Positions 24,811 through 32,240 of a DNA stretch of 64,000 bases are shown in pieces; the stretch's first letter is position 1; every line of letters starts with the position of its first letter. This DNA comes from Prostheceraeus crozeri (Eukaryota; Platyhelminthes; Polycladida; Euryleptidae): NCBI GenBank assembly GCA_907163375.1, contig CAJQUW010003408.1, positions 182,430 through 246,429 on the forward strand. Direction: 5' to 3'. The position numbers and the translations under genes were made by a program. The notes beneath the pieces are model-generated. The model made no database searches, had not been told where the DNA came from, and worked only from the letters and a program-made list of their open reading frames with translations.

Positions 24811-25152
24811 AGTGACTGTAGCTGCAGCAGACAGTACTAGAGAGACTGATCGAGGTATGGGAAGCCTTACCGTGGCTGCTGTGACGCATTTCAATCGATG
24901 CGTCGCTATTGTCTATCACACACGTACACCCCAGCACAAGATAGCTGCCAATGTTCAGTCATCATGGTATTCTCAGCATCACGTGATCCCTCACTCCCCT
25001 CCTCAGTGAACTTGTGGACTAGTAGTTTCAACGGCTGGTATATTGACAGCTTCACAGCACTTTCTCTGGCACCAAAGACCTTCGCCTTTGCTAGCTTAGT
25101 CAGAAATCTGGGTTTGCATGTCCTTTCCCTTTAGTAGTCCTTGATATATACA

Positions 25153-27127
25153 TACCGTAAATTCTCTAATAAGCGCCCCGGGGCCCTTATTTAAGTCGTG
25201 GTAATTCGGAGGGGGCGCTTAATAGAGAGAGGCGCTTAATATAACTTACGAGTTAGCATACCCGATGACCGATATAAATTCAAAAGAAAAAAGAAAACAT
25301 TTGACATTCTCCAATAACAATTTTTTTATTATATGATACTCGGTAATTCATACCCGCATACCGCGCGGCATTCAAAAAGGTTTGTACTGAAGCATTTACA
25401 GAAAAAAAATCTTCGAAAAACTTTGGTGAATGTTATTAATTCGTACATGTATATAGTGTTATTAATCATGTCTATAAAGATGTGAGTCAAGGTAAGCTTA
25501 CCGGTCAATAAAGCTCACTCAGAGTCAGAGTCGTAGGATTGGACACTTTCATCACTTGAGGACACTTCATCCTCAATGTTGATTTGTTCGATTGTCTCTC
25601 TGGCTGATTTCATTTGATCTTGCAACTGGAGCTGAGAAATGGCTCGAATTTCAGAATCATTTGAGCCGTCCAACGAGGATGTGAGTCCACATATTAGGAA
25701 AGATTTAACGATGAGCTCAGTACTTACTGATCTCCAGGCATCGACGACCCATTGACAGAGGAGCAGCTTGGGTGATGGACGTGGATTGCCAGACTTCGTC
25801 CGGTTTTCAGCCGAACAGCCAACTGAACTAGCCCACTCTTCGTAAAGTGCTGTATAGTGAGCCTTAAACGGTTTGTTCCAAGACACGTCTGGAGCCTGTA
25901 AAAGACCAGTGCAGCCGCCAGGAATCATGGCCACATCTGTCCGAGTTTTGCTTAGTCGCGACTTCACTGACCGTGTTTTGTGGCATCGGAATGCATCCCA
26001 TGCCAAAAGCCTTCGACCAAAGGCAAATGAGCCCCACACTTCGTTTAGCCACAGAATTGTTGTTTCTTCGTTCATCCAACCGTTGCTGGTCATTTTTACT
26101 ACTGCTCCTCGAAAATCTTTCAATTCTGGAGGCATGATTTTCCCTTTGAGAACAATAAAGGGAGGTAATTTCTTGCCATCAGCTATCGCTGCAAGAGTAA
26201 CGGTGAACTTGGCCTTTTGATAACCAGTTGCGAAAAGGCTAATCGTCTTTGATCCAACTTTGTCAATCGTAAAATCCTGCTGTGGATCAATCCAAACAGC
26301 GGTTTCGTCCGCTGCACCGATAGCAGAGTCACGATAAGCACAGTTTTTTCGAAGACCTTCGACGAAATTGATATAGCTAATCACCTTGTTGGCAATATCT
26401 TCGGGAGGTTTTTGCGCTACCGTTGTTCTTTTTCGGAGAGTCATGTGATTTCGGTTCAAAAATTTCTGTAACCATCCATCACTGGCCACGAACTTACTGG
26501 TATCGACATTCTCTTTTCCTTCGTAAAACTATTCTTTCGCCTTCCTTTGTATCATTTGTCTACTAACGCGAAGGCTTTGTTTTCGTTGAGTCGTAATCCA
26601 ATAAATCAATTTTTCTTCCATTTCTTCATTTGTAACAGGCCTACCTCCACCTGGTAGGCGTTAAAACTATTGTCTTCTTCACTACAGTTTTTAATTCACT
26701 CTCTCGTTTGCACCATTCTCTGATTCTCTTTACACAAACTCCATGAGTTCGAGCGGCAGCACGTTTCGACTGTGATTTCGCAGTTTTCACAGCTTGTAAT
26801 TTTTCTTCGACGGAGAAGGCTCTCAACTTCATGGCGCAGCGATGTCAAGAATAACAACGAAATGGAGATACTGGCGGACGTAGCAGGATTGATCAATAAT
26901 GACGTCTGCACCGATAAGTCAAATGATACTGTGTGTACTAGAGTCGCTTGTAGACAAGACCAATCATTAAAGAGGTCACCATGCGCGAGCGTTTTCCTCC
27001 CAAATGTAAGGCTAGAGTCTGAGACGAACCGATTGCATGAATTCCTTGAGAGAACACAGGATGTGGGGGCCCTTAATAGAGAGGGGCGCTTATTTGAGAG
27101 GGGGCCATTTATAGAGCATTTACGGTA
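25153..27127. mobile_element. pogo/Tigger-like DNA transposon
   Basis: The left end TACCGTAAATTCTCTAATAA (25153) and the inverse of the right end TTTATAGAGCATTTACGGTA (27127) match at the outer 10 bases and in further blocks (AAGCGCCCC, GGGCCC, CTCTCTATTAAG-type words). A flanking TA on each side is the usual pogo target duplication. The 1.97 kb interior carries a psq-type HTH and a DDE_1 transposase on the minus strand. It starts only 12 bp beyond the end of the P-like element. Confidence 0.8.
25515..26832 (-). pseudogene. pogo-family transposase (HTH_psq plus DDE_1), nearly open
   Basis: The N-terminal ORF (26641-26832) starts at an ATG and encodes a psq-type helix-turn-helix (FSVEEKLQAVKTAKSQSKRA, ARTHGVCVKRIREWC). 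A frameshift near 26650 and a stop near 26532 separate it from the main frame (25515-26489). That frame has a CENP-B-type second HTH (WLQKFLNRNHMTLRKRT) and the DDE_1 catalytic core: GAADETAVW (D), LLAWDAFRCH (D) and QAPDVSWNKPFK (D). An acidic Ser/Asp/Glu tail closes it. The enzyme binds the TIRs and catalyses cut-and-paste at TA sites. Few lesions imply recent inactivation. Confidence 0.82.
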
Positions 27128-27152
27128 TATCAAATCTCAACAGATGTAACCA

Positions 27153-27194
27153 CCACGAGACATGTTTCGGCCTGTTGGGCCTCATCAGTCGTGG
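27153..27194 (-). ncRNA. Hammerhead ribozyme (type I, minimal stem III)
   Basis: Read on the minus strand: stem I CCACGA pairs with UCGUGG, the core is CUGAUGA, stem II GGCC pairs with GGCC around a CAACA loop, then GAAA. Stem III is a two-pair AC/GU with an AU loop, and the cleavage triplet is GUC. All conserved catalytic-core bases are present and all stems are Watson-Crick. Minimal stem III is known from hammerheads of Penelope-like elements and metazoan retrozyme-like circular RNAs, which often act as dimers. Self-cleavage is predicted directly from the fold. Confidence 0.85.
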
Positions 27195-27196
27195 GT

Positions 27197-27260
27197 AGGT
27201 TTGAACCAGCGACGTTGGAGCTAGAGGACGTGCAAGCATACCCTCTAACCACAAGGCCAC
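27197..27260 (-). promoter_or_regulatory. tRNA-like internal RNA polymerase III promoter
   Basis: On the minus strand GTGGCCTTGTGGTTAGAGGG (27241-27260) fits the A box and GGTTCAAACCT (27197-27207) fits the B box, about 34 nt apart. This is the arrangement of tRNA-derived SINEs. It lies just upstream of the hammerhead, so transcription would produce an RNA ending in the ribozyme. No intact tRNA cloverleaf is evident. Confidence 0.6.
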
Positions 27261-27420
27261 CGGACCATCTGTTGAGAGCGTGAATTAGCCAGGATTCATT
27301 AGCATGCCATAGAATTGGCATTCATTAGCCAACAGGCCGAAACATGTCTCGTGGTGGTTACATCTGTTGAGATTTGATAAATTTATCAATTGCCAGGTTA
27401 CTTGTCTAAATATATATCTA

Positions 27421-28411
27421 TATAAATTCAAGAAAACTTGATCAAGTTCACTGCATGTTACTATATTAGTTTCACGGATGGAGTACAACCGATCATCAGA
27501 CCGCAGTGAACAAGAAGAAATTTCTACAGAAAAAACTGAAGATACACTATGAAATTCAAATGTTCAAGGTATAGATGTACATTGTGGCTTGAGGCTTGAT
27601 AATAAACATTTTCTTCGATGTCTACACTTTGAGACGATTTCATTTTTCTTATTGAGGAGATTGCTTTCTTTTGAAGTGGCTATAAAATATTTCTCTGAGA
27701 GACAAAGACTGCAATACGCCATCACCGTAGTAATAGGGCTATGATGTACAACTTTCCATTTAATTTCATAGTTTACACTTTGGTCATTGAGAGTCCATGC
27801 ATACTTTGATAGTGAAGTTTCATTCATATAATTGATATTCGTGAACGCCTTTTTATGATTGCAATATCTTGTCTTGAAATCTCCTTCGCACATTCCATAA
27901 TACGTTTTTTCTTCTTGTCTTTCTGTAGTAATATTAGCTTCATAAACAATTGATTTCTGTAGACAGTTCCCGTTCAATTGACATTTTTCCTTAATGCGGC
28001 CGTTACATGAATTAGAATTTTGTTTTACATTTTCTGTTGCTTAATGTAGAATTTTTGAGTTCTATGAAATTAAATGGAAAGTTGTACATCATAGCCCTAT
28101 TACTAAGGTGATCTGTATTGCAGTCTTTGTCTCTCAGAGAAATATTTTATAGCCACTTCAAAAGAAAGCAATCTCCTCAATAAGAAAAATGAAATCGTCT
28201 CAAAGTGTAGACATCGAAGAAAATGTTTATTATCAAGCCTCAAGCCACAATGTACATCTATACCTTGAACATTTGAATTTCATAGTGTATCTTCAGTTTT
28301 TTCTGTAGAAATTTCTTCTTGTTCACTGCGGTCTGATGATCGGTTGTATTCCATCCGTGAAACTAATATAGTAACATGCAGTGAACTTGATCAAGTTTTC
28401 TTGAATTTATA
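27421..28411. repeat. Large palindrome made of Penelope GIY-YIG ends
   Basis: Arms 27421-27771 and 28062-28411 are nearly exact reverse complements (about 350 bp each) around a ~290 bp centre. The left arm contains the 3' part of a Penelope-type GIY-YIG coding region on the minus strand, and the right arm repeats its terminal portion on the plus strand. It is best read as two truncated element ends joined head to head. Confidence 0.8.
27564..27977 (-). pseudogene. GIY-YIG endonuclease domain of a Penelope-like element (fragment)
   Basis: The 137-residue frame matches the Penelope endonuclease domain: IVYEANITT, TYYGMCEGDFKTRYCNHKKAF (GIY-YIG variant and catalytic Arg), LSKYAWTLND, IKWKVV, a CSLCLSEKYFI zinc-type knuckle and a final RHRRKCLL. 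No reverse transcriptase precedes it, so this is a 5'-truncated copy. The domain nicks the target DNA during retrotransposition. The family differs from the full-length copies at 32-42 kb. Confidence 0.75.
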
Positions 28412-28534
28412 ATGCTCTATTATTACTAACAGTATTGAGCACTTTGAAAACAATTATTAGAACAACATCTGCTTGATATACTTCAATTATACATATATAT
28501 AATGTAAAAAGAGGTTATCCAAAAATGGTCAAAA

Positions 28535-28940
28535 ATAATTCCAATAAAAAGGCAAAAGAAAAACAATCTTGACTGCAGGTACCCTGACTAGTTACGTCCC
28601 TTCTTGGGACTTCTCAAATGGTTAATGATATATTTTTGAAATCAAAATAATAGCATCATTAAGCTATTACACGCACATAGACATAAAATTGATGACATAA
28701 GATATATAGTATAAGTTTATATAAGATATATATATCGTGGGCCTAGCTATGGCCATTAACTTATACTATATATCTTATGTCATCAATTTTATGTCTATGT
28801 GCGTGTAATAGCTTAATGATGCCATTATTTTGATTTCAAAAATATATCATTAACCCTTTGAGAAGTCCCAAGAAGGGACGTAACTAGTCAGGGTACCTGC
28901 AGTCAAGATTGTTTTTCTTTTGGCTTTTTATTGGAATTAT
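28535..28940. repeat. Palindrome, ~183 bp arms
   Basis: Sequence 28535-28718 reappears reverse-complemented at 28759-28940 with a spacer of about 40 bp. The arms contain TAACTAGTCAGGGTACCTGC on the right side and its complement on the left. No coding region is recognised. It is bordered by short (TA)n tracts like its neighbours. Confidence 0.85.
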
Positions 28941-28987
28941 ATATATATATATTATTGCAAAGATAGGCATCCTGAGTAAAATGTTTT

Positions 28988-30407
28988 TCAGAACTAAAAG
29001 TGCTTCAGGACAATTTAAGTATTATTATTAACCAAAACAAGTTAAAATAATAAAAGTACAAATTTTCAAACTGTAGCTACAGTCGGTCATCAGGTAAAAG
29101 GATGATGCAAAGGAATTAAAATGAGAGAAATGATGGAAGTTCAAAATCAAGATATCTGTTGTCTGAGATGTAAGAAGATATCATCGATATTGATACGACG
29201 ATTAATAGAGGAGTCTGATGAGTACCACGCCTCCATGAATTCCCGACCTCTTTTATGACTGCAGAAATTCAGCGGTTTGGTTCCCTTCCAATAGAAGACG
29301 TGTCCACTTTCAGCCGAGTGTGTTGCTATTTGAGAGCGCGGATCAATCCTCTTAACTGCGAGCTACGTGTTCATGTATACGCGTGGATAGTTGTTTGCTG
29401 GTATGTCCAATGTAATCATGTCTACAGTTACAGCAAGGAATTCTGTAGATTACATCTCTCCTCTCCATTTCAGGTGCCTGTTTCTTTGGTTTTACCAGTT
29501 GACCTTTTATTGTTGATGTTGGTTTGTGAGCAATATTCAGTCCATGTTTTTTCAATAACCTGGTTGTTGTCTCTGACACCCCTTGTATGTATGGCAATGA
29601 ATACCATTTTTCGTTTTCTTTCTCTTGCTTCATTTGTTCTTTTGTCTTGCTATTTTTCTTTGTCTTATTTGTTTGATGTTTTTTCCACGTTGTCTCAACA
29701 TAGCGTTTAGGATATCCATTTCTTTGGAATAAGTCAATTAGGAAATCTGTTTAATTCCTTTTTAAATAGTCATTGCTGCAATAGGTATCTATTCTGTTGA
29801 ATAATGTTCTGATGCAATCCTTTTTATGTACATCGGGGTGGTTGCTATCAAAGTGTAGAATTGAACCTGCATATGCTTGTTTCCGATATACAAAAACCAA
29901 AGAAACCAAAGAAACAGGCACCTGAAATGGAGAAGAGAGATGTAATCTACAGAATTCCTTGCTGTAACTGTAGACATGATTACATTGGACATACCAGCAA
30001 ACAACTATCCACGCGTATACATGAACACGTAGCTCGCAGTTAAGAGGATTGATCCGCGCTCTCAAATAGCAACACACTCGGCTGAAAGTGGACACGTCTT
30101 CTATTGGAAGGGAACCAAACCGCTGAATTTCTGCAGTCATAAAAGAGGTCGGGAATTCATGGAGGCGTGGTACTCATCAGACTCCTCTATTAATCGTCGT
30201 ATCAATATCGATGATATCTTCTTACATCTCAGACAACAGATATCTTGATTTTGAACTTCCATCATTTCTCTCATTTTAATTCCTTTGCATCATCCTTTTA
30301 CCTGATGACCGACTGTAGCTACAGTTTGAAAATTTGTACTTTTATTATTTTAACTTGTTTTGGTTAATAATAATACTTAAATTGTCCTGAAGCACTTTTA
30401 GTTCTGA
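28988..30407. repeat. Palindrome of two Penelope-like 3' ends, ~505 bp arms
   Basis: Arms 28988-29493 and 29901-30407 are near-identical inverted copies. Each encodes the start of a GIY-YIG domain (DVIYRIPCCNCRHDYIGHTS) and a hammerhead-like block (CTGATGA followed by the palindrome ACTGTAGCTACAGT and GAAAA). The ~400 bp centre extends the left copy further upstream (minus) and adds unrelated sequence. It represents two truncated elements of one family joined in opposite orientation. Confidence 0.8.
29352..29633 (-). pseudogene. Penelope-like element fragment (linker plus GIY-YIG start)
   Basis: The frame encodes LPYIQGVSETTTRLLKKHGL, then QLVKPKKQAP and VIYRIPCCNCRHDYIGHTSKQLSTRIHEH. These are the RT-GIY-YIG linker and the beginning of the endonuclease as found in many Penelope elements. 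The frame stops soon after (29352), so the copy is dead. A second copy of the last 45 residues is encoded on the plus strand at 29907-30043 in the other palindrome arm. Confidence 0.72.
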
Positions 30408-30692
30408 AATATATATATATATATATATATATTACTTATATTAATTGAGTGTATTTAGGTAGCAAGTCATTTCCTTACACATGTTTGAATTGTTCATCGT
30501 TTTGTAGCTTAAAACATTTTTGAAAGATTCGATCAGTTTTTCGATATTGTTCTTTTGTTTCGCCTTTTAATGATCTAAGTGCAATTACTGATATCCATTT
30601 TATTATATAAAAAATACACAATGTTTCGGACCTTGAAATACGGTCCATTCTCAAGTGATAAAAATAGTAAAAGTACAAATACGCTTAAAATT

Positions 30693-30748
<56 letters not shown>
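30693..30748. repeat. (TA)n microsatellite
   Basis: About 27 uninterrupted TA units lie between two Penelope-derived remnants. Similar tracts border most Penelope pieces in this window (28940, 30408, 31780, 31931 and 42281), suggesting insertion into or generation of TA tracts. Confidence 0.9.
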
Positions 30749-30751
<3 letters not shown>

Positions 30752-30902
30752 AAAAAAATTCAACGTAGTCTCAAGATAAAACTGTTTATTCACGAATTTT
30801 CGTCTACGACTTCATCAGAATTACTTCGTTCACCTGATGAAGTCTTAGACGAAAATTCGTGAATAAACAATTTTATCTTGAGACTACGTTGAATTTTTTT
30901 GA
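30749..30902. repeat. Palindrome carrying hammerhead-like motifs in both arms
   Basis: Arms 30749-30818 and 30834-30902 are near-perfect inverted copies (TTCAACGTAGTCTCAAGATA type) around a 15 bp centre. Each arm contains CTGATGAAGTC, a GAC then GAAAA and TTCGTGAAT. The arms match the ~31805-31890 repeat as well. Confidence 0.8.
30829..30863 (+). ncRNA. Hammerhead-like ribozyme motif
   Basis: Stem I UUCAC pairs with GUGAA, the core is CUGAUGA, and stem II is GUC/GAC with one unpaired A before it. GAA follows, then a minimal stem III AAUU and cleavage triplet UUC. The unpaired A next to stem II is non-canonical and may weaken activity. The counterpart on the minus strand at about 30785-30818 lacks the stem I complement. 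Confidence 0.5.
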
Positions 30903-31205
30903 TTTATCTATATTATTAAGTCTCATGGCGATTACTTATGATATATACATGTATGTATAAGAAGGAAAATATCTGTTAATAACTGTTATTTTCCTTCTTA
31001 TTTTGATCCATTTCTGATAATTCTTTTATACTATTATATATGTATATATGTTGATGAAACAGTCAATTCCTTTTGCATTAAAAATAGATCTTTCTTTTGT
31101 TTTTTGATTTCATGATCCACTAATTCTGAACGAAACTGTTCAGTGACCGTTTTGTTTTGCAGATTTTTATCATATAACTCAATTTTTGTGTATTTTGGAA
31201 CCAAT

Positions 31206-31403
31206 TCATTTTTTTTTGCAAATGTTGTTGTAATTAATATCGTGATTTAATTTTATGCATTTATGCAAAGACCTTTCCGTTTTTCTATATTGACTTTTTT
31301 CTTCTGGCGATATTGTTCTCAAGATGATAAAAGAATGCCATTTGATGGTAAAGTAACTCATATTTTGCGACGTTTCGGACGGCAACGACCTGTCCATTTT
31401 CAA
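31206..31403 (-). pseudogene. Penelope-like 3' terminal remnant
   Basis: The sequence contains the AAUGGACAGGUC-type arm, GUCCGAAACGUCGC and a following AT-rich tail that recur at ends of Penelope-like elements. A related block lies at 30475-30678. The translated frames (SETSQNMSYFTIKW, QYRKTERSLHKC) resemble each other, so both descend from one family. No complete gene is present. Confidence 0.4.
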
Positions 31404-31562
31404 GCTGTCAATAACAAAATGCTGAAAATGAGATTTGAAATCTCTAAACTATGCATTTAAGCAGCGAAGACAAAATGATTAGATCATGGACCTTAACGAA
31501 AGCAAAATTATCAAACGTGCTGATATCAATAGTATACATGAAGATATCGTCTGAGTCAATAG

Positions 31563-31780
31563 TTATAGCACATTCAGATGCCTAGTGAGTCCTTTATCCT
31601 TAACATTGAGAGATGGGCATCGTTCCTTTATCAAAATGGCCTCGGCGATTTGAAAGCTGTTTGTCTCTGGGAATCTTGTCAGTACTTCCATTCTATCTAT
31701 AATCTGCTTCGGTTTGATGTTATGTTGTTCAATTGAGTGATTTTTGATGGATCCATTGTTTTCATGTTGCTTGCTCCTCA
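31563..31780 (-). pseudogene. C-terminal tail of a Penelope-like GIY-YIG protein
   Basis: The frame ENNGSIKNHSIEQHNIKP, IIDRMEVLTRFPE and AEAILIKERCPSLN followed by TRHLNVL fits the conserved C-terminal extension of Penelope GIY-YIG proteins (HxxxxH, then EAxxIxxxxPxLN). It is cut off upstream by a (TA)n tract at 31780. It is a 5'-truncated fragment of a family distinct from the tandem copies to the right. Confidence 0.65.
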
Positions 31781-31930
31781 TATATATATATATATATATA
31801 TATAAAGATAAATTAAAGAAATTCAACGCAGTCTCAAGATAAAATTGTTTATTCACGAATTTTATCTTGAGACTACGTTGCATTTTTTTAATTTATCTTT
31901 ATTATTAAGTCTGATGGCGATTACTTATGA

Positions 31931-31931
31931 T

Positions 31932-31994
<63 letters not shown>
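31931..31994. repeat. (TA)n microsatellite at the 3' end of Penelope copy A
   Basis: About 30 TA units directly precede the 3' terminal repeat of the first tandem Penelope-like copy (minus orientation). The opposite outer end of the Penelope array also ends in (TA)n at 42281. Confidence 0.9.
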
Positions 31995-31997
<3 letters not shown>

Positions 31998-32032
31998 AAA
32001 TAATGAATGAAAACACTTCAAACTATTAATTC

Positions 32033-32072
32033 GCACGAGCGCTTTCTGGAATATATTTCCTTCTTCAGGTGC
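32033..32072 (-). ncRNA. Hammerhead ribozyme in Penelope copy A terminus
   Basis: On the minus strand stem I GCAC pairs with GUGC. The core is CUGAAGA (base 7 of the core is variable in hammerheads), and stem II is GGAA/UUCC with an AUAUA loop and a closing A-A mismatch. GAA follows, then minimal stem III AG/CU with a CG loop and cleavage triplet CUC. The other three copies (35963-36002, 39892-39931 and 42157-42196) have one substitution that turns the stem III G-C pair into A-C. Hammerheads are an established feature of Penelope-like elements. Confidence 0.65.
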
Positions 32073-32240
32073 ATAACAAATAGTGACATGTTGGAAAAAT
32101 TTGAATTACAATGTACATGCATGCATAGAAAACTGACAACGAAGAAATATGTATTCAGAAGTATATCATTGAAATTCTGTAATCGTGGAATAAGAATCAA
32201 TAGATATATAAAAAAGTAAAATGTAGATATACAATACAGC

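Larger units (their letters stand above)
21719..25140. mobile_element. P-element-like DNA transposon
   Basis: The left end at 21719 begins GGACTACTAAAGGGAAAGGA and continues CATGCA. The right end at 25140 is the exact inverse of those 26 bases. Further in, related GCTAGC...GAAGG words occur on both sides. The 3.42 kb between holds a THAP-domain P-element transposase gene on the minus strand and subterminal ~60 bp repeats. No perfect 8 bp duplication is seen at the AT-rich flanks. The element looks relatively young by its TIR identity, but its transposase gene is broken. Confidence 0.82.
27128..27379. mobile_element. Palindromic SINE/retrozyme-like unit with hammerhead ribozyme
   Basis: A 51 bp perfect inverted repeat (27128-27178 and 27329-27379, beginning TATCAAATCTCAACAGATGT) flanks about 150 bp. 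On the minus strand the interior shows tRNA-like A and B boxes, followed by a complete hammerhead motif. The right arm carries only the 3' half of the same ribozyme on the plus strand. The unit abuts the right TIR of the pogo element. It resembles a tRNA-promoted, ribozyme-bearing small retroelement joined head to head with a truncated copy. Confidence 0.65.

Noticed and set aside
27195..27270. A functional tRNA gene
   Set aside because: A and B boxes are present but no complete cloverleaf or acceptor stem could be built, so it is treated as a tRNA-derived promoter.
31376..31420. Hammerhead in the GTCCGAAACGTCGC block
   Set aside because: The CUGANGA core is not conserved (reads UUGAAAA), so only a degenerate relic.
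30400..31994. A CRISPR-like array from regularly repeated AT tracts
   Set aside because: Simple (TA)n microsatellites and palindromes in a eukaryotic context; no regular direct repeat/spacer structure.
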